Origin: Guillardia theta CCMP2712 | Lineage: Eukaryota; Cryptophyceae; Pyrenomonadales; Geminigeraceae | Direction of reading: 5' to 3' | Assembly (NCBI RefSeq): GCF_000315625.1 | Contig: NW_005434672.1 | Span: forward strand, 243,773-307,772 | DNA: 64,000 nucleotides | Part shown: positions 32,541 to 43,678 of the stretch, piece after piece | Position numbering within the stretch: the first letter of the stretch is position 1 | How the letters are laid out: the number at the start of each line of letters is the position of its first letter | Translations under genes and position numbers: made by a program | Notes under the pieces: generated by a model | Told to the model about the DNA's origin: nothing | What the model saw: only the letters and a program-made list of their open reading frames with translations | The model's database searches: none

Positions 32541-34422
32541 TCTCGGACATCGAGGTTAACGTATTTCTTCTTGTTCCTAGTTGTGGTGCTGGCAACCTGG
32601 GTAAGACCTTTGCTTTTGTTGTTTTAATATCAAGCTGCGGGCATTCATGGATTGTTTTCAGATTTTCAGAGACAAGGCTCCAGAGTCCTTCACTGGGAAC
32701 GATATCTTTAGCAAGAGCCTCAACTGTCCGAGTGATACGAAATCGAATGGATGTGTCGCGCGGTATGCGAGGGGGGGCAGGGCCGTGTTGTCCTTTGACT
32801 GGAATCTCGTGTAACAGAGCTTTCGTCTTGCGCCTTTGTTTCGCGACTTCAGTCTTTCACCTCACACTGGGGCTCCCCACTATTGGTGTCAACGACTACT
32901 CAAATCCCCGTGTTGCCTTTCATACAGCTCTATGGCCGATCAAGCTGGTGAGAAACGAATTGAAGATGTTGCTTTTATTGATGCAATGTTATTTGAAGGC
33001 GTGGTGGGCCATACTGCACTTCATTGTCTTTCTGATCCCATCGTCGTTCTTCCTTGGATTTGGATGGCTGGCGTTGATTTTCGGGATTCTTTTTATCCTC
33101 GTCCAGGTGCCTTGTTTGTGGACAACTCCAAATGATGTACTGAAACAATTGAAGATCATCTTGTATATTGAATGGGTGTATCAATTGAATGAGGATTGGA
33201 TTGCCAGGGTAATGTTTCACATTTCGCCGGATTCCAATCGAAGATTTTTGAACTGATAGCTTGGCGCAGGATGGAGCGGAGAACATCTCTGGGCCATTTC
33301 ACATTGCCATTATGATCATTTCTTTCATTTGCTTTGGCGGGTCTGTTACACTGACAGCATTCATGTTCAAATGGTATCCTTGAACCAATCGATCTGAAGC
33401 AGTTTCAGTTACGCCTGTACAGGTTCGGAACAAGTTCGACGCAGCCCGAGGAATCATGCGGGCTCTACTTGTTTTTCATTTCCTGGAACCTTATTATGTT
33501 CGTGTTTCTTACAATCCTTTCGTTTCGCGTAAGAACAGAAACTCCATCAAGCGTAGCTTGAGGTTTGATGGTCTTTTGCAGGCAACCGAATGGGTTCCTT
33601 CGACAGGCCTGCTTCCGAGCACACTCGTCGCGATCTTCATGACGTTTAAGGTTCTCAACGCGCTCTACTCGCAGAATACGTGCAACTCTATCAGCGCTGC
33701 AAGCAGCACAGGGCCTCCGGAGGTAGCCGGTGTAGTGCCGTAGCAACATGACACTGACTTCAAGTAAGGTCATTGGTGGGATTTCTATCATCATCGCTGT
33801 CGTTCTGGCAGCTTACAATAGCGTATGGATCTCAAAAGGAATGGACCGTGATGGTCAGTTCTGGGGGCCAACGCACGATAGCGGTGCCCAATCGAACGAT
33901 CGTTCGGTAAGTGACTTGAAATGTGCTGCGTGCAAGGGCTTGTTTGCATGTTCATTTTATTTATCGTTGCTGTTGCATGATCTGATTAGGTTCCTCTTGT
34001 GGAGCTCGAAGCACAACCAACGAACCACATGAACACAGATACTGTTGAACACGGCGAATCAGGTGAAATACCCCAAAGATGGGTCGTCGGTAAGATCTTT
34101 GTGTGTAGAAGCTCCTGCGCTTTCTGGACCCGTCGGCTACAATGTTGCTTTCTTCCATTTCGCAGTAGCATTTGGAATGTGCTACGTCGCAATGCAGGTA
34201 TGCCTATCCATGCCCTCCTTGTTTCTTTGATTGTCCTCACCACCCGATTTGTGACATTGCTTGCAGCTTACAAACTGGAACACTGAATACACCGTGAACA
34301 GCATCGATAAGAGCACTACAAGCATGTGGATCAAGATTGTAGATTCTTGGATTCTATCTCTGATGTACGGATGGTCCATGATCGCGCCCAAGGTTTTGAC
34401 AAATAGACAATTCGAGTACTAG
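32541..34422 (+). CDS. Serine incorporator (SERINC/TMS) membrane protein, 5' end unresolved
   Basis: Polytopic membrane protein family linked to serine-lipid handling. The first visible exon follows an acceptor at about 32541 (SRTSRLTYFFLFLVVVLATW). Then IFRDKAPESFTGNDIFSKSL with a Cys pair, AFVLRLCFATSVFHLTLGLP with TIGVNDYSNPR and a WPIKL edge, KAWWAILHFIVFLIPSSFF, ILFILVQ joined to IILYIEWVYQLNEDW, an ISGPFHIAIMIISFICFGGS helix, CGLYLFFISWNLIMFVFL, STGLLPSTLVAIFMTFKVLN, SKVIGGISIIIAVVLAAY, and the typical family ending GYNVAFFHFAVAFGMCYVAM, LTNWNTEYTV, SMWIKIVDSWILSLMYGWSM, ending FEY. Two mini-introns (32948-32998, 51 nt; 33107-33154, 48 nt) are in frame and stop-free; the family length fits better with them removed. 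Confidence 0.8.
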
Positions 34423-34674
34423 AGTCTGTTTTGTCCTTGTCAGACCTGAAGTTTGTACTTTTAACGTGTGCAGAGTATTTTTATTTTATTCCGCTTTTGC
34501 TAAATACAGCAAGTTTCTTGCCGTAGAGTTCTGTAGTCCATCCATTCGCTGTCGAGCATTTGTTGAAGCAATACATGGCGGGGATGATACTTCACCGAAT
34601 ATCTTTGACTCAAATAAAACTATGATACATCCAAATCACAGATCTCAAAAGATTTAGATTTGCTCTTGCTAATT

Positions 34675-35259
34675 TCAGATGTTTCCTGCCTCCACTTCAG
34701 GCTTTTCAGTGTCGTTCTTTGGGGTTTCCTCTTTCTCTTCAACCTCTAGCCCGATTTCTTCTTTCACCTGTCAAACCGTAATCATGGAGGTGCCATACTT
34801 GGAGGAGGGTAGCAAAATGTCCAAAGAATTAATTTGAAGAAGACAGGCAGTCAGAGAGTATGCATTAATATAGGATGGATTGAAGCAGAACAATCTGCAG
34901 GAAGGCAAAAGAGGGGACAACGCAGCCTGTAATACTGAATGGAGTCGAGAGAACGGGAGGGGGCATGAAGGTATGCATGGGGAAAGGTAGCATCTGTTAT
35001 CAGTGGTACATACATCCTTAATGAAGTCATCGACGTCGAGGAGGTCGCGCATGTCAAACTCGTTCTTTTGCCTCCATTTGTCCAGCTCCCCCTTCTCCTG
35101 CCTGCGTTCACAACAACACAGCGATCAGAAGCAGCATCGTGCATACAACAGCACTTACAGTCCTGACTCTTCTGCGATCTTGTCTACAGCACCTGATGCC
35201 GAGACAGCGCAGACGGCAGTGAAGCTAAAGCCTCCGATCAACATGGCTTCGATGATCAT
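34675..35259 (-). CDS. Small single-pass membrane protein, 93 residues
   Basis: Exons 35159-35259, 35014-35101, 34675-34767, all with consistent phase (donors GTAAGT and GTATGT; acceptors CGCAG and GACAG). Begins MIIEAMLIGGFSFTAVCAVS, one hydrophobic segment at residues 3-20, then AVDKIAEESGLQEKGELDKW, an FDMRDLLDVDDFIKDVKEEI helix and an acidic Glu/Lys tail ending EAGNI. The product is not recognised; the layout (short N-terminal membrane anchor, charged helical tail) would suit an organelle membrane subunit. Additional 5' exons are possible but the ATG at 35259 gives a self-sufficient anchor. Confidence 0.62.
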
Positions 35260-35716
35260 GCCGGTATGCGTTGCAGAGGCGGTATCAAGCGCTATCTATC
35301 AATTCAAGGGGGAGAACAGCGGGGTTAGGAACGTATGAAACAAGGGACGGCGATGAGTAGCGAACCAGCTAAGAGTTTCAAGATGATCGATTCCCAGTGA
35401 GGAGGAACGAGCAGGAATGAGGACGAATCAGGAGGAGGCGGAGTGGGATGAGGAGGGGGTTCTGGTGATAACGTGTCAGGGAGGGGGGGTAGGGTGGTGT
35501 GTATTTTTTGGAGGAAGGTGAAAGGTCATCGGTTACGCTCACCGTTAATTTCGAATTCTAAAAACCTCGGAATCTTCTAAAAATATCTACAGTTTTCCTA
35601 CAAGCCTAACAAATCGTACCGGTGAGAGTTTTAACGTTACTTAAAATGTTTTATCTCATTACTTCCGTACAAATTGTTTTAGTTTAACAACGCTGATATC
35701 AGATGAAGTCCCTTGT
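35260..35716. promoter_or_regulatory. Divergent intergenic region
   Basis: 457 bp between the small membrane protein (minus) and the peroxiredoxin-like gene (plus). 35400-35520 is a G-rich GAGGA/GGGGT stretch; 35540-35700 is AT-rich. Likely holds both promoters; no specific site recognised. Confidence 0.4.
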
Positions 35717-36450
35717 ATGTGGGCGACTACTAGAGCAATGGCACACAAAACAGCTTCATTCCAGGCGCTCAAGGCAACGACGCTGGACGGCAAAGTCATC
35801 GACGCCTCCACCTTCCCCAACCCAGCAGGAGCAGTTGTGTTCCTCATCAGGAGAATGGGCTGCCCTCTATGCAGGGAAGAGGCTCTCTCTCTCTCTGGGT
35901 TGAAACCGAAGCTGGATGCCCGCGGGATCAGGTTGATAGGTATTGCTGGAGAGCACCTGGGACACGAGGAGTTTCGCAAAGACTTCTGGTAAAGATGTTT
36001 GACAATCGACTTGCTCGTTCCTTTAGTCCTTTTGTGCTTCCCCGGTCGTGTGTTCCTTGCTTCCATTCTGTTCGAACGTGTTTGTTTGCTCCTTGCAATT
36101 TTACTGATTCGCTTCAACTCAGGAAAGGAGAGCTGTACTTCGATCTGGGCAAGAAAACCTGGTATCCGCTCATGGGTGACGGCAAGACACCGACCAACAC
36201 GTTCATGGGAATCTTCAGCTACTTGTGCGGCGGAACTGTAGCCAAAAATCTGAGGAGAGTGAATAGCAAAGGGATCCAAGGAAACCTGGCAGGAGAGGGG
36301 ACGATTCTTGGAGGCGTCTGGGTCGTGGGGCCCGGATCGCAAGGAATCATCTTCGAGCACAGAGAGAAGTCGTGGGGCGACAACGTTTGCGTCAGCAACA
36401 TGGAGGACCTCGAGAAAGCGATCAACAGCATCAAGTCTCCAACCATGTAG
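35717..36450 (+). CDS. Peroxiredoxin-like 2 (PRXL2/AhpC-TSA_2) protein
   Basis: Join 35717-35988 and 36123-36450, 199 residues. Thioredoxin-like fold with VVFLIRRMGCPLCREEALSL, carrying a CxxC redox motif, then RLIGIAGEHLGHEEFRKDFW, joined by the splice to KGELYFDLGKKTWY. The C-terminal part GGVWVVGPGSQGIIFEHREK then SWGDN is diagnostic of the PRXL2A/B and AAED1 group. Likely a soluble thiol oxidoreductase, using cellular thiols as reductant; substrate unknown. The start could instead be the Met 8 codons downstream (MAHKTASF); the N-terminus is too short to be a clear plastid presequence. The donor GTAAAG and acceptor CAACTCAG split a Trp codon. It ends 101 bp from the stop of the convergent phosphatase gene. 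Confidence 0.86.
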
Positions 36451-36551
36451 ATTGCTAACTATTAGGAACAAAGAATGTTGTGTTATGGACTATGTCTATC
36501 TTCGCATGTCCATGACAATCTGTAAGTGGAATTTTGATCTCTTGTACCAAG

Positions 36552-37407
36552 TCATCGCATCTCCATCGCCCCCACTGTTCTCGTAGTTCGGTTGCGCTGT
36601 CCTTCTCTCCCTTCCTCCAGTGTCTTTCCCCATCTCCGCAGATCTGCGATAAAGCTGCGGATCTACCGTCATGTTGATGGCATGACAGACAAGCTCGATT
36701 GCTCACCCAAGATTGGGTTGTGCTCGTGGCCTGGCAGCGCGTACAAGCTCAAGAGCTGTTAGATTGCGTTAGCCACAATTGAGATGCTTGATTTGACGAC
36801 ACATAATGGGGAGAAAGCATGACGATGGAGCAACCACATGCTAGTATCATGCAGCATACGAGAATCTTGTCATTTTAGTCAAGGCATACCTTGCTCCAAG
36901 GATAATCCGTCACGTTGCATCAGATATGCGGTGATGACCTGCTAGCGTTACTCTCTACCAGATCCTCAGAAACAATGGTGCACCGCAGCAGAGCGGCTCT
37001 TTCCTTGGAAGCAGCTCACTAGAATCCCTCCTTTCTTTGCGCTGGCCTGAATTTACGTGTATCAACGGTATGGAGCCCCGGTGAATGCGGCAACCTCAAT
37101 GTGCTCGCACAGAGATGGTAAACGTTGAAACAGGTTCGCATCTGCTTTCTCTTAGATCCCAGCGGCGTCTCCCCATGGTATGCAACATACTTGCCGAGTC
37201 TTCAATATCGTTAACAACCTGATATGATATCTCTGGATCTTTCAAAAACTGAAGCTCGTCATTTGCGAAGGCCAACCGTCATGCGGGCACCTTTTCGGAG
37301 CAAAGCACGAGAACGTGCGTGATGCCAAGTTGTTTCAGCGCTGAGGGGTTCTTGACGCTTCCTATAGAGCCGATGAAGACGTTATGTTTCACCAAGACCT
37401 GATACAT
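36552..37407 (-). CDS. Dual-specificity protein phosphatase, atypical DSP
   Basis: Exons: 37291-37407 (MYQVLVKHNVFIGSIGSVKN, PSALKQLGITHVLVLCSEK), 37191-37248 (FLKDPEISYQVVNDIEDSA), one ending CEHIE, an active-site exon ASAKKGGILVSCFQGKSRSA, then VITAYLMQRDGLSLEQ, ALELVRAARPRAQPNLG, and a last exon GFIADLRRWGKTLEEGREGQ ending in MEMR at the 36552 stop. The catalytic C-x5-R is CFQGKSR; the residue before Cys is Ser rather than the usual His. The whole order matches small atypical DUSPs of about 150-190 residues. All phases are consistent. The strong GTATGT donor after SA avoids an overlapping GC donor. Start could be further upstream, but the family N-terminus is already complete. Confidence 0.82.
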
Positions 37408-37885
37408 GGTCTCTCAGAAGCAACGTCCTAGCTTCGGTGTTGGTACTACCGGCACAGAGTCCTCCAGACAAAACCGACTCACAGCAAGGCTCCTGGCATT
37501 CACAGTGAGCATAGCAGGGTTACGAGGAGAGAAGGCTTGAAAAAGGAGGAGATACCTTAGCAGTCGACCTGTCTTGTTGTCCCTGTTGTCCCTGCCGCTC
37601 TCCACTTCTGCTTCCATCCTATCCTCATGTCCTGCTGCTACAAATTCCCGCAGTTGATCGTTGAAGGGTGGAACCACATTCTTTTTTTGCGGTTTTAAAT
37701 CCTTTTTCCCTTCAAAAGGTACCAGAAAATATTGTTTTTTTGGAAGTAATGATGAGCCGTTACCCAATGATCCCCAAAACATGTGAGCGAAGAATCATGC
37801 CGAATAAACAATCAATGAGCCCGTGAACACTCATGCCTAAAATAAAACAACGAACAAACAACAAACAACAAAAACGAACAAAACA
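37408..37885. other. Intergenic, left flank of the RWP-RK array
   Basis: A 122-codon open frame on the minus strand (37414-37782) has no recognisable domain. 37830-37885 is an AAAC-rich run that ends exactly where the repeated unit begins. Confidence 0.4.
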
Positions 37886-38111
37886 AACTCCGACCTCGCC
37901 AATACTATGCTTGACGGCAATCCAGACTGAGGCTCATGATCAACGAGCAATCTCACCATGCCGGCATATCACGATCAAGCTCGACGGCTAAGCGCTCTCA
38001 GTCTCGCCTTGCATCGCTAGCACCCTCGCCATATGCAGACATAGTCGTTTATTCAAGTACATCCAATAACATCATGCTCCCGATATCCTACATGCATCCC
38101 TCGGCCCTCCC

Positions 38112-39098
38112 TCAATCGCTGCTGTACACCTCCCTCCGCCTCCCTCCCGTGCTCCCCCGCTTCCCCTGGTGCTTGTACGGCCAGTGCCCTACTCCCAGCC
38201 GCCTGCACACCAGCTTCATGGTCGACTTGCCGATGCCGATCTTGGCCGCCGCGACCTCGAGGCTCTCGTGGAAGTGCTCTGCCAGCCGCTCCCGCGTGAT
38301 CTCCACCGGCCCGTCCCCTGCCGTGAGCTGCCGGGAGTGGATCACGACGACGTCTGGCCTGGTGGGCAGGCTGCGGAGACGGGCAGCTCCTGCGGCTGTG
38401 CGGGACGCGCCGAGGCCCTGAGACGCTGGCTCAGGCTGGTCTGGTGTCGGGGACTCCGGAATCCTGTGGGCGGCGATGTAGCAGCTGTCGAGCTGGTCCT
38501 CGGGCTCGTCCGGGATGCCGACGGCGTCGAGGGCGGCGGCCCAGTCTCCGCCGAGCACGAGAGGGGAGGCAAGCAGAGCGTGCCAGTCTGGCTCGAAGCC
38601 AGCCTTACAAGCTCCATGCGCCTTGGGGAGGCTTGGGATGGGGTATGACTTGAGGGGAGCCTCGGTGGGAGAAGAGAAGGCGGAGGAGGGCTGGGAGCCG
38701 GCGGTCGAGGTAGACAAGTCCAGCCAGTCGGCACTGGATACTGATGAGCATGCGCTCATGTCATCCTCCATGTCGTAGCTCGTGTCGCTTGGGCTCCACG
38801 CGGTTAAGCTCTCGTCGTCAGACCACATGTTGGAGGGTAGAGTAAGTGTCGTGGGGGAGGTGGTGCACAGATAGTCTGGATAGGGGGATAGGGAGAGAAA
38901 GGGCGGGCTGTCTGTCTGTAGCCTGGAGGTTGTAGCTTGCTGGCCGTGCCTGGTGCTCCGGGCTGAGTGTGCTGGTGGCAAGGCTGCGGACAGAGAGGTC
39001 TTGTAGGGGAGGGCGCAGGGGGAAAGTGGACATGGAGGCGGATCTGAGGTCACGGGATCACGCTGACGGGAGCATGCTGAAGCGACGCGAGGGTGCAT
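38112..39098 (-). CDS. RWP-RK protein, array copy 1
   Basis: 328 residues from a single exon. The N-terminal 90 residues are Ser/Pro-rich; a second Met at residue 91 (MWSDDESLTAWSPSDTSYDM) could be the true start. A middle Ser-rich acidic region (SACSSVSSADWLDLSTSTAG) and FEPDWHALLASPLVLGGDWA follow. The RWP-RK domain is at the C-terminus: ITRERLAEHFHESLEVAAAK, IGIGKSTMKLVCRRLGVGHW, then PYKHQGKRG, so the signature reads HWPYKH. Compared with later copies it has HGACKAG for PGACRAG and STGGRRR for SKGGSRR near the end. Likely a nuclear DNA-binding regulator; target unknown. It is the outermost, oldest-looking unit. Confidence 0.85.
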   Translation of the reverse strand: MHPRVASACSRQRDPVTSDPPPCPLSPCALPYKTSLSAALPPAHSARSTRHGQQATTSRLQTDSPPFLSLSPYPDYLCTTSPTTLTLPSNMWSDDESLTAWSPSDTSYDMEDDMSACSSVSSADWLDLSTSTAGSQPSSAFSSPTEAPLKSYPIPSLPKAHGACKAGFEPDWHALLASPLVLGGDWAAALDAVGIPDEPEDQLDSCYIAAHRIPESPTPDQPEPASQGLGASRTAAGAARLRSLPTRPDVVVIHSRQLTAGDGPVEITRERLAEHFHESLEVAAAKIGIGKSTMKLVCRRLGVGHWPYKHQGKRGSTGGRRREVYSSD

Positions 39099-39635
39099 TT
39101 TACCTCACGTATCACCAAGCAGCATTCGAAGCCGCGAGAAGCGTCTCGAGTTGTCTCGCTCTACTCGCGGAGATCAAGTCCGAGAAGGTGAGTGTTTTCG
39201 TATTCCTGCTCCGGGCCGGATTTATGACTTGGGCTAGATCGCATCGCTTGGGCGGCTTCAGAGAATGGAGGCCGGAAAGAGCTGCGTTATCAGGGTTAGC
39301 GGACCGTGACAGGTGCTCTGCAGACATATCTCCTAACTGACTTGGTCGCCAAGCTCCGACATCCAAAAAGGGTGTCCGGCTGGCAAGTGGACGATGCCGA
39401 CTCAAGACCAACTCCGACCTCGCCAATACTATGCTTGACGGCAATCCAGACTGAGGCTCATGATCAACGAGCAATCTCACCATGCCGGCATATCACGATC
39501 AAGCTCGACGGCTAAGCGCTCTCAGTCTCGCCTTGCATTGCTAGCACCCTCGCCATATGCAGACATAGTCGTTTATTCAAGTACATCCAATAACATCATG
39601 CTCCCGTTATCCTACATGCATCCCTCGGCCCTCCC

Positions 39636-40622
39636 TCAATCGCTGCTGTACACCTCCCTCCGGCTCCCTCCCTTGCTCCCCCGCTTCCCCTGGTGCTTGT
39701 ACGGCCAGTGCCCTACTCCCAGCCGCCTGCACACCAGCTTCATCGTCGACTTGCCGATGCCGATCTTGGCCGCCGCGACCTCGAGGCTCTCGTGGAAGTG
39801 CTCTGCCAGCCGCTCCCGCGTGATCTCCACCGGCCCGTCCCCTGCCGTTAGCTGCCGGGAGTGGATCACGACGACGTCTGGCCTGGTGGGCAGGCTGCGG
39901 AGACGGGCAGCTCCTGCGGCTGTGCGGGACGCGCCGAGGCCCTGAGACGCTGCCTCTGGCTGATCTGGCGTCGGGGACTCCGGAATCCTGTGGGCGGCGA
40001 TGTAGCAGCTGTCGAGCTGGTCTTCGGGCTCGTCCGGGATGCCGACGGCGTCGAGGGCGGCGGCCCAGTCTCCGCCGAGCACGAGAGGGGAGGCAAGCAG
40101 AGCGTGCCAGTCTGGCTCGAAGCCAGCCCTACAAGCTCCAGGCGCCTTGGGGAGGCTTGGGATGGGGTATGACTTGAGGGGAGCCTCGGTGGGAGAAGAG
40201 AAGGCGGAGGAGGGCTGGGAGCCGGCGGTCGAGGTAGACAAGTCCAGCCAGTCGACGCTGGATACTGATGAGCATGCGCTCATGTCATCCTCCATGTCGT
40301 AGCTCGTGTCGCTTGGGCTCCACGCGGTTAAGCTCTCGTCGTCAGACCACATGTTGGAGGGTAGAGTAAGTGTCGTGGGGGAGGTAGTGCACAGATAGTC
40401 TGGATAGGTGGATAGGGAGAGAAAGGGTGGGCTGTCTGTCTGTAGCCTGGTGGTTGTAGCTTGCTGGCCGTGCCTGGTGCTCCGGGCTGAGTGTGCTGGT
40501 GGCAAGGCTGCGGACAGAGAGGTCTTGTAGGGGAGAGCGCAGGGGGAAAGTGGACATGGAGGCGAATCTGAGGTCACGGGATCACGCTGACGGGAGCATG
40601 CTGAAGCGACGCGAGGGTGCAT
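39636..40622 (-). CDS. RWP-RK protein, array copy 2
   Basis: 328 residues, open from end to end, with the same domain order as copy 1. Carries PGACRAG, SSVDWLD, PDQPEAASQG and SKGGSRREV, the version shared by the inner units. Upstream unit flank still differs slightly from units 3-5 near the 3' end (CCTCAATCGC without the extra CT). RWP-RK helix identical to copy 1. Confidence 0.85.
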   Translation of the reverse strand: MHPRVASACSRQRDPVTSDSPPCPLSPCALPYKTSLSAALPPAHSARSTRHGQQATTTRLQTDSPPFLSLSTYPDYLCTTSPTTLTLPSNMWSDDESLTAWSPSDTSYDMEDDMSACSSVSSVDWLDLSTSTAGSQPSSAFSSPTEAPLKSYPIPSLPKAPGACRAGFEPDWHALLASPLVLGGDWAAALDAVGIPDEPEDQLDSCYIAAHRIPESPTPDQPEAASQGLGASRTAAGAARLRSLPTRPDVVVIHSRQLTAGDGPVEITRERLAEHFHESLEVAAAKIGIGKSTMKLVCRRLGVGHWPYKHQGKRGSKGGSRREVYSSD

Positions 40623-41163
40623 TTTACCTCACGTATCACCAAGCAGCATTCGAAGCCGCGAGAAGCGTCTCGAGTTGTCTCGCTCTACTCTCGGAGATCA
40701 AGTCCGAGAAGGTGAGTGTTTTCGCATTCCTGCTCCGGGCCGGATTTATGACTTGGGCTAGATCGCATCGCTTGGGCGGCTTCAGAGAATGGAGGCCGGA
40801 AAGAGCTGCGTTATCAGGGTTAGCGGACCGTGACAGGTGCTCTGCAGACATATCTCCTAACTGACTTGGTCGCCAAGCTCCGACATCCAAAAAGGGTGTG
40901 CCAGGCTGGCAAGTGGACGATGCCGACTCAAGACCAACTCCGACCTCGCCAATACTATGCTTGACGGCAATCCAGACTGAGGCTCATGATCAACGAGCAA
41001 TCTCACCATGCCGGCATATCACGATCAAGCTCGACGGCTAAGCGCTCTCAGTCTCGCCTTGCATTGCTAGCACCCTCGCCATATGCAGACATAGTCGTTT
41101 ATTCAAGTACATCCAATAACATCATGCTCCCGTTATCCTACATGCATCCCTCGGCCCTCCCTC

Positions 41164-42150
41164 TCAATCGCTGCTGTACACCTCCCTCCGGCTCCCTCCC
41201 TTGCTCCCCCGCTTCCCCTGGTGCTTGTACGGCCAGTGCCCTACTCCCAGCCGCCTGCACACCAGCTTCATCGTCGACTTGCCGATGCCGATCTTGGCCG
41301 CCGCGACCTCGAGGCTCTCGTGGAAGTGCTCTGCCAGCCGCTCCCGCGTGATCTCCACCGGCCCGTCCCCTGCCGTGAGCTGCCGGGAGTGGATCACGAC
41401 GACGTCTGGCCTGGTGGGCAGGCTGCGGAGACGGGCAGCTCCTGCGGCTGTGCGGGACGCGCCGAGGCCCTGAGACGCTGCCTCTGGCTGATCTGGCGTC
41501 GGGGACTCCGGAATCCTGTGGGCGGCGATGTAGCAGCTGTCGAGCTGGTCTTCGGGCTCGTCCGGGATGCCGACGGCGTCGAGGGCGGCGGCCCAGTCTC
41601 CGCCGAGCACGAGAGGGGAGGCCAGCAGAGCGTGCCAGTCTGGCTCGAAGCCAGCCCTACAAGCTCCAGGCGCCTTGGGGAGGCTTGGGATGGGGTATGA
41701 CTTGAGGGGAGCCTCGGTGGGAGAAGAGAAGGCGGAGGAGGGCTGGGAGCCGGCGGTCGAGGTAGACAAGTCCAGCCAGTCGACGCTGGATACTGATGAG
41801 CATGCGCTCATGTCATCCTCCATGTCGTAGCTCGTGTCGCTTGGGCTCCACGCGGTTAAGCTCTCGTCGTCAGACCACATGTTGGAGGGTAGAGTAAGTG
41901 TCGTGGGGGAGGTAGTGCACAGATAGTCTGGATAGGTGGATAGGGAGAGAAAGGGTGGGCTGTCTGTCTGTAGCCTGGTGGTTGTAGCTTGCTGGCCGTG
42001 CCTGGTGCTCCGGGCTGAGTGTGCTGGTGGCAAGGCTGCGGACAGAGAGGTCTTGTAGGGGAGAGCGCAGGGGGAAAGTGGACATGGAGGCGGATCTGAG
42101 GTCACGGGATCACGCTGACGGGAGCATGCTGAAGCGACGCGAGGGTGCAT
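41164..42150 (-). CDS. RWP-RK protein, array copy 3
   Basis: 328 residues. The protein differs from copy 2 only at one N-terminal position (DPPPC for DSPPC). Synonymous differences are also rare, which points to very recent duplication or ongoing homogenisation. Confidence 0.85.
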   Translation of the reverse strand: MHPRVASACSRQRDPVTSDPPPCPLSPCALPYKTSLSAALPPAHSARSTRHGQQATTTRLQTDSPPFLSLSTYPDYLCTTSPTTLTLPSNMWSDDESLTAWSPSDTSYDMEDDMSACSSVSSVDWLDLSTSTAGSQPSSAFSSPTEAPLKSYPIPSLPKAPGACRAGFEPDWHALLASPLVLGGDWAAALDAVGIPDEPEDQLDSCYIAAHRIPESPTPDQPEAASQGLGASRTAAGAARLRSLPTRPDVVVIHSRQLTAGDGPVEITRERLAEHFHESLEVAAAKIGIGKSTMKLVCRRLGVGHWPYKHQGKRGSKGGSRREVYSSD

Positions 42151-42691
42151 TTTACCTCACGTATCACCAAGCAGCATTCGAAGCCGCGAGAAGCGTCTCG
42201 AGTTGTCTCGCTCTACTCTCGGAGATCAAGTCCGAGAAGGTGAGTGTTTTCGCATTCCTGCTCCGGGCCGGATTTATGACTTGGGCTAGATCGCATCGCT
42301 TGGGCGGCTTCAGAGAATGGAGGCCGGAAAGAGCTGCGTTATCAGGGTTAGCGGACCGTGACAGGTGCTCTGCAGACATATCTCCTAACTGTCTTGGTCG
42401 CCAAGCTCCGACATCCAAAAAGGGTGTGCCAGGCTGGCAAGTGGACGATGCCGACTCAAGACCAACTCCGACCTCGCCAATACTATGCTTGACGGCAATC
42501 CAGACTGAGGCTCATGATCAACGAGCAATCTCACCATGCCGGCATATCACGATCAAGCTCGACGGCTAAGCGCTCTCAGTCTCGCCTTGCATTGCTAGCA
42601 CCCTCGCCATATGCAGACATAGTCGTTTATTCAAGTACATCCAATAACATCATGCTCCCGTTATCCTACATGCATCCCTCGGCCCTCCCTC

Positions 42692-43678
42692 TCAATCGCT
42701 GCTGTACACCTCCCTCCGGCTCCCTCCCTTGCTCCCCCGCTTCCCCTGGTGCTTGTACGGCCAGTGCCCTACTCCCAGCCGCCTGCACACCAGCTTCATC
42801 GTCGACTTGCCGATGCCGATCTTGGCCGCCGCGACCTCGAGGCTCTCGTGGAAGTGCTCTGCCAGCCGCTCCCGCGTGATCTCCACCGGCCCGTCCCCTG
42901 CCGTTAGCTGCCGGGAGTGGATCACGACGACGTCTGGCCTGGTGGGCAGGCTGCGGAGACGGGCAGCTCCTGCGGCTGTGCGGGACGCGCCGAGGCCCTG
43001 AGACGCTGCCTCTGGCTGATCTGGCGTCGGGGACTCCGGAATCCTGTGGGCGGCGATGTAGCAGCTGTCGAGCTGGTCTTCGGGCTCGTCCGGGATGCCG
43101 ACGGCGTCGAGGGCGGCGGCCCAGTCTCCGCCGAGCACGAGAGGGGAGGCAAGCAGAGCGTGCCAGTCTGGCTCGAAGCCAGCCCTACAAGCTCCAGGCG
43201 CCTTGGGGAGGCTTGGGATGGGGTATGACTTGAGGGGAGCCTCGGTGGGAGAAGAGAAGGCGGAGGAGGGCTGGGAGCCGGCGGTCGAGGTAGACAAGTC
43301 CAGCCAGTCGACGCTGGATACTGATGAGCATGCGCTCATGTCATCCTCCATGTCGTAGCTCGTGTCGCTTGGGCTCCACGCGGTTAAGCTCTCGTCGTCA
43401 GACCACATGTTGGAGGGTAGAGTAAGTGTCGTGGGGGAGGTAGTGCACAGATAGTCTGGATAGGTGGATAGGGAGAGAAAGGGTGGGCTGTCTGTCTGTA
43501 GCCTGGTGGTTGTAGCTTGCTGGCCGTGCCTGGTGCTCCGGGCTGAGTGTGCTGGTGGCAAGGCTGCGGACAGAGAGGTCTTGTAGGGGAGAGCGCAGGG
43601 GGAAAGTGGACATGGAGGCGGATCTGAGGTCACGGGATCACGCTGACGGGAGCATGCTGAAGCGACGCGAGGGTGCAT
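42692..43678 (-). CDS. RWP-RK protein, array copy 4
   Basis: 328 residues, protein identical to copy 3. Flank and coding DNA differ from copy 3 at scattered single bases, such as the GTTAGCTGC versus GTGAGCTGC codon shared instead with copy 2, so variants are mosaic between units. Confidence 0.85.
   Translation of the reverse strand: MHPRVASACSRQRDPVTSDPPPCPLSPCALPYKTSLSAALPPAHSARSTRHGQQATTTRLQTDSPPFLSLSTYPDYLCTTSPTTLTLPSNMWSDDESLTAWSPSDTSYDMEDDMSACSSVSSVDWLDLSTSTAGSQPSSAFSSPTEAPLKSYPIPSLPKAPGACRAGFEPDWHALLASPLVLGGDWAAALDAVGIPDEPEDQLDSCYIAAHRIPESPTPDQPEAASQGLGASRTAAGAARLRSLPTRPDVVVIHSRQLTAGDGPVEITRERLAEHFHESLEVAAAKIGIGKSTMKLVCRRLGVGHWPYKHQGKRGSKGGSRREVYSSD

Noticed and set aside
37191-37199. 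Fifth GC-AG donor (GCAAGT) in the phosphatase gene
   Set aside because: An overlapping GTATGT donor two bases on gives the correct phase and family sequence.
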